Below are positions 16,574 to 25,448 of a DNA stretch of 64,000 bases, piece after piece. A program made the position numbers and the translations under genes. Origin of the DNA: Bacillus thuringiensis (GTDB lineage Bacteria > Bacillota > Bacilli > Bacillales > Bacillaceae_G). Location: positions 347,180 to 411,179 of the forward strand of contig NZ_JACYOF010000005.1 of the NCBI RefSeq assembly GCF_014932895.1, read 5' to 3'. Within the stretch, counting starts at the first letter, position 1. Each line of letters opens with the position of its first letter. The notes beneath the pieces are model-generated. The model was not told the DNA's origin and did no database searches. It saw only the letters and a program-made list of their open reading frames with translations.

Positions 16574-17575
16574 ATGATTCATCATATTTATGAGCATTAT
16601 CATATGCATGCTAAAGAATTAATCCCCCTTGGCCCCTATAAAAGCTTTTGGATTCGCAACAAAATTTATGTACTTGTTCCAATTGGAGAAATGGAGGAAG
16701 AAGTACTTGTAGAGATGAAAAAGCTCAGTGATTATATGAACCAGCAAGGGGACATAACTGTAGCGACTTTCGTTCCGACTATACACGGCTACTATGTAAG
16801 TGAGATAGAAGAAAAAAATTACTGCTTATTAAAAGGTATGCGTACGTTAGAACGACATGCTATGTCATTAGGAAGTGAGCTTTCTATATTCCATAAACGA
16901 GGTGCATTCTTTCCAGAAGAAATTGAGCAATTAAGCCGCATTGGTGAATGGAAATCGTTATGGGAAAAAAGGCTCGATCAGTTAGAAAAGTTTTGGCAAT
17001 CACAAGTGATGAACCACCCTTCAGACGTATTCGATCAATTGTTTATTGAATCCTTCCCGTATTACTTAGGAGTTGCAGAAAATGCAATTCAATATGTTGT
17101 CGATACAGAAATGGATGATACGCCGCAAATAACCGATGCAGCAACAATTTGCCAAGAACGATTTACACCTTTATTATGGCATCAAACGAAGCGTCTCAAA
17201 CTTCCTTTTGATTGGGTGTACGATCACCCAACTAGAGATATAGCAGAATGGATCCGCCATATGACGATAGAAAAAAAGAAAGACTGGGAGCAAACAATCG
17301 TTCAATTTGTTACAGATTATGAACGTAATTATTCGCTCTCCTCATTTGGTTGGCGCTTATTATTTGCAAGGCTCCTGTTCCCACTCCACTATTTTGAAAC
17401 GGTCGAACGATATTACCAAACTGGGAACGAAGAACAAAAAAGCATATATAGAGATCGCTTAGAAGCCATTTTACACGATGTGAACCGCTCAGAGCAATTT
17501 ATGAAGCATTTTTATGGCTCACTTCGTTTACCAGTCGATAAGCTTGGGATTAGAAAATTAGATTGGCTATCTTAA
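16574..17575 (+). CDS. yutH: YutH, CotS-like spore coat-associated protein
   Basis: A 333-residue protein matching B. subtilis YutH, a spore coat-associated member of the CotS/aminoglycoside phosphotransferase-like fold. Kinase catalytic motifs are weak (DWVYDHPTRDIAEW stands where HxDxxxxN would be), so it is probably a structural or degenerate kinase. The ATG at 16574 has GGTGG eight bases upstream. The protein ends before a good terminator. Confidence 0.85.
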   Translation: MIHHIYEHYHMHAKELIPLGPYKSFWIRNKIYVLVPIGEMEEEVLVEMKKLSDYMNQQGDITVATFVPTIHGYYVSEIEEKNYCLLKGMRTLERHAMSLGSELSIFHKRGAFFPEEIEQLSRIGEWKSLWEKRLDQLEKFWQSQVMNHPSDVFDQLFIESFPYYLGVAENAIQYVVDTEMDDTPQITDAATICQERFTPLLWHQTKRLKLPFDWVYDHPTRDIAEWIRHMTIEKKKDWEQTIVQFVTDYERNYSLSSFGWRLLFARLLFPLHYFETVERYYQTGNEEQKSIYRDRLEAILHDVNRSEQFMKHFYGSLRLPVDKLGIRKLDWLS

Positions 17576-17581
17576 AAGTAT

Positions 17582-17612
17582 AAAAAAGAGACCGATTGAG
17601 GTCTCTTTTTTA
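17582..17612 (+). terminator. Terminator after yutH
   Basis: AAAAGAGACC/GGTCTCTTTT hairpin with T tract. Confidence 0.85.
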
Positions 17613-17634
17613 TACCACAATTATATGTAATACA

Positions 17635-17850
17635 TTATGCTCCTACCTTTTGATCTGCACATATATTTAAAATGAATTGATGTCTTTCGATTTTCTCATT
17701 TACTTTACTCAATAATTCTTGCTGAATTTCTTTAAATAAAAATTGATAGCTTGTATTCCATGTTGGTATAACGGATGAAAGGTTTAATAAATACTCTTTT
17801 TTCTGTTCTAGTTCTTGAATTGTTGAAAAAGTACTTCCCATTCTTGGCAT
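17635..17850 (-). CDS. Small hypothetical protein
   Basis: A 71-residue, mostly helical, charged protein (ELEQKKEYLLNLSS..IQQELLSKVNEKIERHQF) with no recognised family. GGGGG lies seven bases before the ATG, supporting translation. The upstream flank is a bcr1-type repeat. Confidence 0.6.
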   Translation of the reverse strand: MPRMGSTFSTIQELEQKKEYLLNLSSVIPTWNTSYQFLFKEIQQELLSKVNEKIERHQFILNICADQKVGA

Positions 17851-17873
17851 GTGTCGTCCCCCTATGTTTTTAC

Positions 17874-17979
17874 TTTATCCCGCTATTTGTGGGCAGTAAG
17901 ACTCCCACCTCAAAATTCGGCTAGAGCAAAGAAGCTAGGTGGGAGATCAACCCCCCCACTGATTAAAGTTTCACTTTAT
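17874..17979 (+). repeat. bcr1-type repeat, copy 2 (short form)
   Basis: TTTAT flanks both ends. The copy is 106 bases and lacks the middle GCCCGTTAACGCCCGATT-type segment present in the complete copies. Confidence 0.85.
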
Positions 17980-18077
17980 ATGTGTGAACGATCCACTATA
18001 TAGTATTAATTATCGCATTTTTTGAGAGGGATTTCCAATTTTGTTTTATGATGTTAAAGGATAAGTGTTATTTGAAT

Positions 18078-18107
18078 AAAAAAAGAGACCAATATTGGTC
18101 TCTTTTT
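18078..18107. terminator. Bidirectional terminator-like hairpin
   Basis: AAAAAGAGACC/GGTCTCTTTTT stem. The same stem sequence follows yutH at 17582. Confidence 0.6.
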
Positions 18108-18111
18108 AGGA

Positions 18112-18265
18112 AGCGACTCTGAACGAGCCGCTTCCACTTTTAGATTAACATCTAGCTCCAGCGGCTAAAATGTTCGGTGGTTTCGCTTCTTCCGCCGAGG
18201 CAAAAAGCGCCTCTATGTCAGAAGCTCCATCCCCCTCACATTTTGAACGAGCCGCTTCCGCTTTT
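18112..18265. repeat. Second repeat family, copy A
   Basis: An approximately 150-base unit containing two direct copies of TGAACGAGCCGCTTCC (near 18120 and 18244). Positions 18234-18265 are identical over 32 bases with 47439-47470, and the middle (CGGCTAAAATGTTCGGTGG) is a diverged match to 47485-47505. It lies just downstream of yutI. It is unlike the bcr1 copies. Confidence 0.7.
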
Positions 18266-18267
18266 AA

Positions 18268-18504
18268 TTAGAATACTTGCTCTACCTCGATAACGCCTGG
18301 TACTTCTTCAAGTAACGCGCGCTCGATACCAGCTTTTAGTGTGATTGTAGAACTTGGGCAGCTTCCGCATGCACCCATAAGGCGTAGTTTTACGATACCT
18401 TCTTCAATGTCTACTAATTCAACGTCACCGCCATCACGAAGTAAGAACGGGCGTAATTTATCTAATACTTCTAGTACTTGTTCTTGCATATTTGGGTTTT
18501 CCAT
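18268..18504 (-). CDS. yutI: NifU C-terminal domain iron-sulfur scaffold (YutI)
   Basis: A 78-residue NifU-C/Nfu domain protein. The cluster-binding CxxC is seen as [10 protein letters not shown] near residue 45, after the [15 protein letters not shown] segment. Such proteins carry iron-sulfur clusters to targets. Length and motif are normal for YutI. It is divergent from yuzD. Confidence 0.93.
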   Translation of the reverse strand: MENPNMQEQVLEVLDKLRPFLLRDGGDVELVDIEEGIVKLRLMGACGSCPSSTITLKAGIERALLEEVPGVIEVEQVF

Positions 18505-18710
18505 TTTTATCGACTCCTTTCATCAGTTTTATTATAATCAAGATAGAGGGGAAAATCTATTTTTTCTCTTCTTGTTTTATTGTCGAAATATTGTATCATG
18601 TGTACAACGTGTTTTTTCAGTATAGGGGTATGGAATACGTTTGTAAAATGATGTGCTTGTGTAATAAGACATCTGAATATACTGTTAGAACAAGAAGTGG
18701 GGGAGAAGAA

Positions 18711-19019
18711 ATGGTTAATGTTCAAGTGTATGGGACGAAAGTAATTTGTGCGAGCTGCGTCGGAATGCCATCTTCAACAGAAACGTTTGAATGGTTACAA
18801 GCGGCGATTGGTCGTAAGTATGAAGGACAAGAAAATAGATTTAAGTTTGAGTATATCGATTTTCAAGAAGAACAAGAAGATGAGGATAAAAAAGCATTCG
18901 CAGAGCGAGTAGTGGAGGAAGATTTATTTTATCCAGTCGTTCTTGTAAATGGGGCAATTGTTGGAGAAGGAAATCCTCGTTTGAAGGATGTTTACGAAGA
19001 AATCGAGAAATATATATAA
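18711..19019 (+). CDS. yuzD: YuzD family protein (DUF1462)
   Basis: A 102-residue thioredoxin-fold-like protein with CASCVGMPSS near residue 14, matching B. subtilis YuzD next to yutI. Function unknown; the CxxC and the yutI partner suggest a link with redox or iron-sulfur metabolism, an inference. The ATG at 18711 has GGGGGAG upstream; the frame extends further but without a binding site. Confidence 0.88.
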   Translation: MVNVQVYGTKVICASCVGMPSSTETFEWLQAAIGRKYEGQENRFKFEYIDFQEEQEDEDKKAFAERVVEEDLFYPVVLVNGAIVGEGNPRLKDVYEEIEKYI

Positions 19020-19025
19020 AGCAGG

Positions 19026-19058
19026 AAGCCTTTGCGAATTAGCAAAGGCTTTTTTTTA
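19026..19058 (+). terminator. Terminator after yuzD
   Basis: AGCCTTTGC/GCAAAGGCT stem with an eight-T tail. Confidence 0.85.
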
Positions 19059-19071
19059 TGGAGGGATAGAT

Positions 19072-19866
19072 ATGGAGAATGGAATAAAACAAGCTTTACC
19101 AAAAGAAGTAAAGCAGTTAATGGAGCAGTACATAGTAGGGGTAAAAGAAATTTTTTTAGATGAAAAAATAGTCGGGGTATACGTTTACGGATCCACCGCG
19201 CTAGGGGCATTTCATATAGAGACGAGCGATGTTGATTTTGTTACAGTAATAAAGGATTATGTGAACGAAGCCGAAAAACAACAACTCGTAGAACTACATA
19301 AGAAGCTTAGTAATAGTACGCTAGGAAAAAGAATGGACGGTATGTATATTCCGCTCGCTGATTTAGGGAAATACAATGATGAAATGAATGAGTACGTGTA
19401 TTGTGCAGATGGTAAGGCGGATATTGGTTATTGGGATATTAATGCGGTTACATGGTGGACGTTGAAAAATCGAGGCATTACAGTTATCGGGAAAGAAGCA
19501 GAAGATCTTCCATTTCAAATACAATGGGACGATGTAGTAAATACGATGAAATATAACGTAGAACATTATTGGAGTGAAAAAGCAAAGCGTCCGTATTTAT
19601 TTTTTATAGAAGAATGGGTGGAATCAGCTGTCGTTACGATGGGACGTATTTTATATACGTTAGAGAATAAAACAATCGTCTCAAAAGATAGAGGATTGCA
19701 ATACTTGTTAGAACGTTCAGCGAAAGAATGGGAGCCTTTATTAAAAGAAGTAGAGCGAATACGAAATGATCCAAAAGAAAAGCGAATGCTCTCAAGATGG
19801 AGAAGGGCTGATATGACGAAGCGATATTTGCTTCACTTGATTGAGACGTGTAGAGAGAAATGGTAG
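19072..19866 (+). CDS. AadA-like aminoglycoside nucleotidyltransferase family protein
   Basis: A 264-residue protein with the nucleotidyltransferase motif YGSTALGAFHIETSDVDF near residues 40-57 and a C-terminal DUF4111-like helical domain (WRRADMTKRYLLHL). Relatives adenylylate streptomycin and spectinomycin. Resistance activity of this chromosomal copy is not certain. The ATG at 19072 follows GGAGGGAT. The gene sits between yuzD and a CPBP protease with terminators on both sides. Confidence 0.82.
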   Translation: MENGIKQALPKEVKQLMEQYIVGVKEIFLDEKIVGVYVYGSTALGAFHIETSDVDFVTVIKDYVNEAEKQQLVELHKKLSNSTLGKRMDGMYIPLADLGKYNDEMNEYVYCADGKADIGYWDINAVTWWTLKNRGITVIGKEAEDLPFQIQWDDVVNTMKYNVEHYWSEKAKRPYLFFIEEWVESAVVTMGRILYTLENKTIVSKDRGLQYLLERSAKEWEPLLKEVERIRNDPKEKRMLSRWRRADMTKRYLLHLIETCREKW

Positions 19867-19869
19867 GGG

Positions 19870-19909
19870 AAAAAACCGACGATACAGTAAAATGTATCGT
19901 CGGTTTTTG
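19870..19909 (+). terminator. Terminator
   Basis: AACCGACGATAC/GTATCGTCGGTT hairpin with A and T runs. Confidence 0.85.
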
Positions 19910-19963
19910 TGTTTTAAACGGTATATAATGGTTTAAAAGGTTTAATTCTACTGGAGGGATAGG

Positions 19964-20641
19964 ATGAATACAGAATTAGCTACATATGAAGAAAAGAATG
20001 TAGCAATGAGTATGCGCGAAGTAATTAGCATGATAATAATTATTTTTGGAGTAATGCATGGAATTGGTTTTTTAAACATTATATATGATTCTTCCTTATA
20101 TCCATGGTATGTAGATCATCTTATTCCGCCTTTAACATTTCTCACCATTATTTTAATATACTCATCAGCAAGAAATTACTGTGTGCATTTATTAAAATCA
20201 ATACAGTTCAATAATTTTAAGCATTATGTCACGATAGTAATGACGATGATCGCACTGCTTATATATCTCGCAGTATTAAATTTAGTTTTTCCACATGAGC
20301 TTGGTGTGGATGAACCTAATATAGTAATAGAGCCTACTAAAAGTGAAATCATTTTATACGTAGTTGTACTCACAATTTTTGCACCGATTTGGGAAGAGCT
20401 TGTATTCCGAGGTATGTTTTTTATGAAATTATCTCAGCGCTTCTCTACACTTAGTAGTGCCGTTATAAGTGCTTTTATATTTACTTTAGGTCATCCACTT
20501 ACAGTAGGGAGTGTTTTATATATTTTTGGTGGCGGTATATGTTTAGCTTATACGTATAAGAAAACAAATAACTTACTCGTCCCATGGGGGATTCATTTAT
20601 TAAATAATGCATTTTTTATATTAGTAAATTTTCAACTATAA
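19964..20641 (+). CDS. CPBP family intramembrane metalloprotease
   Basis: A 225-residue membrane protein with about six helices. The CPBP/Abi catalytic motifs are complete: WEELVFRG (E144, E145, R149), FTLGH (H177) and HLLNN (H211 to N215). Homologues cleave within membranes or protect against bacteriocins. GGAGGGAT precedes the ATG. Substrate unknown. Confidence 0.9.
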   Translation: MNTELATYEEKNVAMSMREVISMIIIIFGVMHGIGFLNIIYDSSLYPWYVDHLIPPLTFLTIILIYSSARNYCVHLLKSIQFNNFKHYVTIVMTMIALLIYLAVLNLVFPHELGVDEPNIVIEPTKSEIILYVVVLTIFAPIWEELVFRGMFFMKLSQRFSTLSSAVISAFIFTLGHPLTVGSVLYIFGGGICLAYTYKKTNNLLVPWGIHLLNNAFFILVNFQL

Positions 20642-20670
20642 AAAGACGCCTTTTGAAAAGGGCGTCTTTC
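20640..20670 (+). terminator. Terminator after the CPBP protease
   Basis: AAAGACGCC/GGCGTCTTT stem beginning at the stop codon. Confidence 0.75.
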
Positions 20671-20975
20671 GTATTTTGTAGTAGGTAGAAAAGGCTTTAC
20701 AAGTATTATGTAGAGGAAAGATAATACGAAAGATTGATAGTTTCATGTGAAACATTTTTATTATCAAATATACAAAATGATTAACTTAGTGTATTAAACG
20801 TATCATTCATAAGTATTCTAATATATTTAAAAGTAAAATGGAATAATAAACGGGTAATTGTCGGAATATATTCGATTTCTGTTCATTTTTATGAAATATA
20901 TGTACTTTTTGTTAGATTCCTTCTTTTTATTTCTATAAGATACACGTATGTAGAAATAAGAAAAGGATGATGTAC
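20671..20975. other. Intergenic stretch with a parS-like site
   Basis: About 300 AT-rich bases before the DUF2628 gene. The only notable element is the partial palindrome at 20739-20754. Confidence 0.5.
20739..20754. promoter_or_regulatory. parS-like partial palindrome
   Basis: AGTTTCATGTGAAACA differs from the Bacillus parS consensus TGTTNCACGTGAAACA at the first base and at one central base. The central change breaks CACGTG, so ParB binding may be weak or absent. Confidence 0.25.
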
Positions 20976-21752
20976 GTGAAGGACACTGTTTTAAAAGAAA
21001 CAATTTCTCCGCAACAGTTACATACAGTCGTTCAAAAGAATACGGCGTATTATGACTTTAAGTGGGGGAAAGTAGAAAATCCAGCGCAAGGGAATACGTG
21101 GAATTGGGTAGCTTTTTTCTTCCCAACTTTTTGGTTAGCTTATCGTAAAATGTATAAGTTATTTATTATACTTACGTTATTGGCGGTACCTACTTTCATT
21201 ACAGCTACTTTTATTGATATACCAATGTGGATAGATTTTATAATATATGCTGGAACGATGCTATTTACGGGATGGCAAGGGAATCGATTGTATTATAAGC
21301 ATGTTATCCGTATTTTACATAAGGCAGAAAATATGCCTGATTATAAGGAAGAGTATTATTTACTATCAAAAGGCGGCGCTCATATCGGGCTTATGATTGG
21401 TTTACAAACGATAGTATTTGTATTGTTTGCAGGTGCTAGTTTCGGTTTATCTTATGTACCAACTGAACCTAATATTAAAAACGTTGTTCGCCTAAGTCTT
21501 GAAGGAGAGGCTTTAGAGTCTATTACAGATAAACCAAATTGGAAGTATGTAAAGAAAGAAAAGGATTATGACGTAGTAGAATTTACTGGTTATGATTATG
21601 AAGAAAAGAAAAATGTGAAAATTAAATTCGCTGTATATTTAAATGATGATTATTTTGAATGGCAAGCAATTTATTTGAATAATAAAAAGTTAAGTGAAGA
21701 AGAAGTAGAAGAGTATCAAATTTACGTTGAAGAAAATATGTGGTTTTTCTAG
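20976..21752 (+). CDS. DUF2628 domain membrane protein
   Basis: A 258-residue protein. The first half has the NTWNWVAFFFPTFWLAYRKMY segment typical of DUF2628 proteins, followed by two membrane helices and a third at about residues 145-165; the C-terminal half is a soluble, acidic domain. Function unknown. The start is taken as GTG (20976), eight bases after AAAAGGA; the two ATG codons at 20967 and 20970 touch that site. Confidence 0.72.
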   Translation: MKDTVLKETISPQQLHTVVQKNTAYYDFKWGKVENPAQGNTWNWVAFFFPTFWLAYRKMYKLFIILTLLAVPTFITATFIDIPMWIDFIIYAGTMLFTGWQGNRLYYKHVIRILHKAENMPDYKEEYYLLSKGGAHIGLMIGLQTIVFVLFAGASFGLSYVPTEPNIKNVVRLSLEGEALESITDKPNWKYVKKEKDYDVVEFTGYDYEEKKNVKIKFAVYLNDDYFEWQAIYLNNKKLSEEEVEEYQIYVEENMWFF

Positions 21753-21775
21753 AGAGAAATTCGTTAATTTTGAAA

Positions 21776-21808
21776 AGAAGAATCTTGTGAAGGTTCTTCT
21801 TTTTTTAT
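21776..21808 (+). terminator. Terminator
   Basis: AGAAGAA..TTCTTCT hairpin and a T tract after the DUF2628 gene. Confidence 0.7.
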
Positions 21809-21988
21809 TGGAAACACCATACGAATTGAAATTTTGTAAAATACAATAAAAAATGAGAATTTGAGGTAGGCTTGTCAATAACGTGAGACTGTGGCAGTAT
21901 AAAGAAATGCTGTACAAATTTTATTTATCGAGATGTAAACATCAATTTTGATTTTTACGTATAAATAATGAACGGAGGAAATGAATTT

Positions 21989-22330
21989 ATGGCTACTTTA
22001 CCAAATTGTCCAAAATGTAATTCAGAATATACGTATGAGGATGGCGTTCTTTTCGTATGTCCAGAATGTGCTCATGAGTGGGGCCAAGAAGCAGAAGCTG
22101 AAAATAATGATGGTGCAAAAGTTGTAAAAGATGCGAACGGAAACGTTCTTCAAGACGGCGATGCTGTTACTGTCATTAAAGATTTAAAAGTAAAAGGAAC
22201 TTCTTCGGTTGTGAAGATTGGTACGAAAGTAAAGAGTATCCGTCTAGTTGAAGGGGATCACGATATTGATTGCAAAATCGACGGTTTCGGAGCAATGAAG
22301 TTAAAATCACAGTTCGTTAAGAAGGCGTAA
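21989..22330 (+). CDS. PhnA/YjdM family zinc-ribbon protein
   Basis: A 113-residue protein with an N-terminal zinc ribbon ([21 protein letters not shown]) and a C-terminal KOW-like domain ([26 protein letters not shown]). This is the PhnA/YjdM family, named after a phosphonate operon but with no proven role in phosphonate use. The ATG at 21989 has GGAGG ten bases upstream. Confidence 0.9.
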   Translation: MATLPNCPKCNSEYTYEDGVLFVCPECAHEWGQEAEAENNDGAKVVKDANGNVLQDGDAVTVIKDLKVKGTSSVVKIGTKVKSIRLVEGDHDIDCKIDGFGAMKLKSQFVKKA

Positions 22331-22336
22331 GTAAAT

Positions 22337-22368
22337 AAAAAGAGGAGGCGAATAGCCTCCTCTTTTTA
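22337..22368 (+). terminator. Terminator after the PhnA-like gene
   Basis: AAAAGAGGAGGC/GCCTCCTCTTTT hairpin with T tract. Confidence 0.9.
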
Positions 22369-22449
22369 TTGCGTTATTGTTTGTCGGTAAGTCGATATAA
22401 TTGCATACACCGTGGACGCTGTACCATTTATTGTGCTCCACTCCTAAAG

Positions 22450-23244
22450 TTATGACTGCACTTCAACCTCTTTCAATTGACACCGCTTATTAAAGAACGT
22501 TTTATATCCAAGTTGTAAGAAGATAATAACAGCGAAAGCAGTACTTCCTGAAATACCAAGTATAATGGCGATTTGATATTGAATCGCTGTGAACGGTGAT
22601 ACACCGGATAAAATTTGTCCTGTCATCATGCCGGGTAGGCTTATAATCCCCATTCCGACCATGGAGTTGATTGTTGGTAAAATGGCGGAGTCAAAAGCGT
22701 CCCGAATGAGCGGAGCGGTTGCTTCTTTCGGTGTTGCGCCGAGCATAAGTGCACCTTCAATTTGACCTCTTTGTGATTTCATATTGTTTAAGAATGTATT
22801 TGCACCAAGAGAAACACCTGTCATCGCATTTCCAACTAACATTCCTGTAATTGGAACGATATATTGTGGCGCATACCAAGGATCGTGTCCGATAATAACA
22901 AAGATAAATAGTAGAAGTGGTCCAATTGATCCCGCAACCATGGAAAGAGCAGCTACTCGTTTTAATTCTTTTGACATTGGGATATTGACTCGTTTATAAA
23001 TGTTAAAAATTGCAAAGGTAGTAATAGAAGTAATAAGGGCAATTGTATAAAATGGATTACTGTTTTCAAATACGTATGTAAGAACATATGCAACAAGTAC
23101 GAGCTGAATGGTCATACGGAATGTTGCGATCGCAATTTGTTTCTCGCGTGGGATTCCTTTTAATTTCACAAGCCCGATTAAAATAAGAATGAAAATATAT
23201 GCCGCGGCAAGTTGCCAAATTTGGAGTTCAATAACGCCCTTCAA
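22450..23244 (-). CDS. fetB: ABC transporter permease (FetB/YbbM-like)
   Basis: A 264-residue membrane protein with about six or seven helices and the family segment GMLVGNAMTGVSLGANTF plus EGALMLGATPKEAT. E. coli FetAB is an iron exporter. A TTG start (23244) with AAAGGAAG nine bases upstream is preferred, giving a 17-base overlap with the end of the ATPase gene. It is translationally coupled to that gene. Substrate specificity is assumed from the family. Confidence 0.85.
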   Translation of the reverse strand: MKGVIELQIWQLAAAYIFILILIGLVKLKGIPREKQIAIATFRMTIQLVLVAYVLTYVFENSNPFYTIALITSITTFAIFNIYKRVNIPMSKELKRVAALSMVAGSIGPLLLFIFVIIGHDPWYAPQYIVPITGMLVGNAMTGVSLGANTFLNNMKSQRGQIEGALMLGATPKEATAPLIRDAFDSAILPTINSMVGMGIISLPGMMTGQILSGVSPFTAIQYQIAIILGISGSTAFAVIIFLQLGYKTFFNKRCQLKEVEVQS

Positions 23245-23887
23245 CTGAGAGCACTTCCTTTCTAGTAGCACCTTTTGCTTTACTAATTTCAATAATATCG
23301 TCTGCGATTTCTTCTGGAAGTTGTTGCGAGTGTGTAATGAAGATAACTGTTTTTTTCTTTTCTCTTGCGAGTATAGTGAATGACTTCATAACGCGGCGTT
23401 CTGTATCACTATCTAGTGCAGAAGTTGGTTCATCTAATAAATAGACGGGTGGATCCATGAGTATGATGCGAGCAAAAGAAAGCCTTTGTTTTTCACCACC
23501 AGATAAAGAGGAGGCGTTGTCTTCTAAATTTTTTTCTAAGCTAACAGTCGTTAATGCATTCCTCAAAGCATCATCATTTGGAAATGGCTTTTCAGAAAGA
23601 CGCAATCCCATTAATAGATTGTTTTTAACTGTTCCATCAAAAATGGGTGGCGTTTGCCCAAGCATGACTACGTCACGTCGTAATTGAATAGGAGGATAAT
23701 CAGAAATTGGTTTTCCGTTATATTCAATTGTACCGGATGTTGGAGATTGTAAATCGTTTAACATGCGAAGCAATGTACTTTTTCCGCTCCCGCTCTCACC
23801 GATAATACAAGTGATTTTTTCTTTTTGAATCTGCAAATAAGGAATGTGAAGTATATCTTTATATTTGATGTCTTTTAATATAAACAT
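23228..23887 (-). CDS. fetA: ABC transporter ATP-binding protein (FetA/YbbL-like)
   Basis: A 219-residue ATPase with Walker A GESGSGKST (about residues 33-41), signature LSGGEKQR, and Walker B VYLLDEPTSALD, then the switch histidine in FITHSQQ. It pairs with the downstream overlapping permease. Probably exports iron or a related metal, by homology with FetA. Confidence 0.88.
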   Translation of the reverse strand: MFILKDIKYKDILHIPYLQIQKEKITCIIGESGSGKSTLLRMLNDLQSPTSGTIEYNGKPISDYPPIQLRRDVVMLGQTPPIFDGTVKNNLLMGLRLSEKPFPNDDALRNALTTVSLEKNLEDNASSLSGGEKQRLSFARIILMDPPVYLLDEPTSALDSDTERRVMKSFTILAREKKKTVIFITHSQQLPEEIADDIIEISKAKGATRKEVLSVEGRY

Positions 23888-23951
23888 AAGTTGCTCCTTT
23901 CTGATTCTATTTATATCGTATCAAAAAAGAGAAAGAAATAGAAAAATAAGG

Positions 23952-24125
23952 TTATAATGAGCAGCGTTTTTTCTTCGTTTTGAGTTCTATTAATAAGTTA
24001 AGTAAACGATCTAATTCTTGACTGAAAGAAATCACTTTATCATGAGTGAATCCGTACATTTCAACGAGATAGATCAATTCTTTCTTCTTCGCTTCTATTC
24101 GATCGTTTAGTTTCGTTAAGTTCAT
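23952..24125 (-). CDS. Spo0E-like aspartyl-phosphate phosphatase
   Basis: A 57-residue helical hairpin protein with the Spo0E-family motif SFSQELDRLLN. Such proteins dephosphorylate Spo0A~P and delay sporulation. The ATG at 24125 gives the usual length, but the nearest strong ribosome binding site GGAGG lies 15 bases upstream. An ATT codon three codons earlier sits at ideal spacing, so the true start is doubtful. Confidence 0.85.
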   Translation of the reverse strand: MNLTKLNDRIEAKKKELIYLVEMYGFTHDKVISFSQELDRLLNLLIELKTKKKRCSL

Positions 24126-24165
24126 AAGTGAAATGTAATGCCTCCTAATAAAAGTATTTATCACA

Positions 24166-24198
24166 TAAAAAATAAGACCGAATGAATTCGGTCTTAAA
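24166..24198 (-). terminator. Hairpin with T tract upstream of the Spo0E-like gene
   Basis: TAAGACCGAATGAATTCGGTCTTA is nearly palindromic, and on the minus strand it is followed by TTATTTTTTATG. It could stop read-through into the Spo0E-like gene. Confidence 0.55.
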
Positions 24199-24339
24199 GG
24201 AAATAATAAAAACAACTTACAAATAGCATACACTTTTCATCAGTAGTTTTTAATATAAAAATAGAAAATTTTATGAATCAATATTGAGAAAAATATTTCT
24301 GGCAATTTCCATTTGTGAAAAAGTATTTTTTAATTGATG

Positions 24340-24370
24340 AAAAGAGGCTGTCCACATAGTAGACAGCCTT
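24340..24370 (-). terminator. Terminator after yutJ
   Basis: AGGCTGTC/GACAGCCT stem followed by a T-rich run on the minus strand. Confidence 0.75.
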
Positions 24371-24377
24371 TATAGTA

Positions 24378-25448
24378 TTAACCGTTATGATGTTTGTACA
24401 TCCAGAGGATACCGGATTTTAATAATCTTGGTACACGTCCCATTAATGGCTGGTTTGCGAGTAAACCGAATCCGTGCTTCTTACCGAGAGAGCCGAGAAC
24501 GCCTTTTAATTTAATAACAGGTAGTTCATCAGGAAGTGGTTCATTATTCCAACGTTTCAACAATATTTGGACAATTTGTTCTCCTTGACCTTCAGCAAGC
24601 TGAGCAGATGGTGCGTGTGGAAGTGCTGCGCAATCTCCGACAACGTAAACGTGCTCGTTGTTTGGGATATTGTGATATTTTGTTAAAACAACCCGTCCGC
24701 TACCATCCTGTTCAACTGGAAGGTTTCGAACAACTTCATTTGCTTGAATACCAGCTGTCCAGACGATTGCATCACATTCAAGCGGTTCGTCGTGGTTGTA
24801 CACAATATTTGGCTCTACTTTTGTAATGTTAGAGTTTCGTATAATGGTAACTTTATGTTTTACGAACCATTCTTCTACGTATCTACTTAATTTCTCTGGA
24901 TATGGGAATAGAATTCTATCTTTTCGATCAAATAAGTAAATCTTTAAATCCGAACGACTTTCGCGAAGTTCACTTGCAACTTCAACGCCGCTTAGGCCAG
25001 CACCAACGACAGCAACTGTTGCGTTTGGTTCTAGGCTATTTAATTGTTCATATGTTTTACGTGTTTGTTCAATCGATTGTAGGCTATGTGTATATTCCTT
25101 CGCCCCAGGAACGTTATGATATTTATCTTCACAGCCAAGTCCGATAATTAAATCATCATATTGGATAGATTCGCCGCCATCGAGATGAACAGCTTTTTCT
25201 TCGAGATCAATATTTGTTACTGTGCCGTATTGAATATTGAGGCGTGGATGCTCAGGAAACGGTATACGAATATGCGTTTCTGAAATTGTACCCGCAACTA
25301 ATGCATAATATTCAGTTTTGAAGCAATGATATGGTACTTTGTCGATTAATGTCACTTGTACATCATCTGGAAGTTGGTTGCTTGGAAGTAGCCGCTGTAG
25401 AATTCTCATTCCACCGTAGCCGCCACCCAGTATTACGAGGTGTTTCAT
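24378..25448 (-). CDS. yutJ: NAD(P)/FAD-dependent oxidoreductase YutJ (NDH-2-like)
   Basis: A 356-residue flavoprotein resembling type 2 NADH dehydrogenases. FAD motif LGGGYGGMRI at residues 7-16, second dinucleotide motif VAVVGAGLSGVEVASELRE near 146, and the FAD C-terminal VYVVGDCAAL near 278. It is shorter than YumB and lacks part of the membrane-anchoring tail, so the electron acceptor is uncertain. Confidence 0.87.
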   Translation of the reverse strand: MKHLVILGGGYGGMRILQRLLPSNQLPDDVQVTLIDKVPYHCFKTEYYALVAGTISETHIRIPFPEHPRLNIQYGTVTNIDLEEKAVHLDGGESIQYDDLIIGLGCEDKYHNVPGAKEYTHSLQSIEQTRKTYEQLNSLEPNATVAVVGAGLSGVEVASELRESRSDLKIYLFDRKDRILFPYPEKLSRYVEEWFVKHKVTIIRNSNITKVEPNIVYNHDEPLECDAIVWTAGIQANEVVRNLPVEQDGSGRVVLTKYHNIPNNEHVYVVGDCAALPHAPSAQLAEGQGEQIVQILLKRWNNEPLPDELPVIKLKGVLGSLGKKHGFGLLANQPLMGRVPRLLKSGILWMYKHHNG

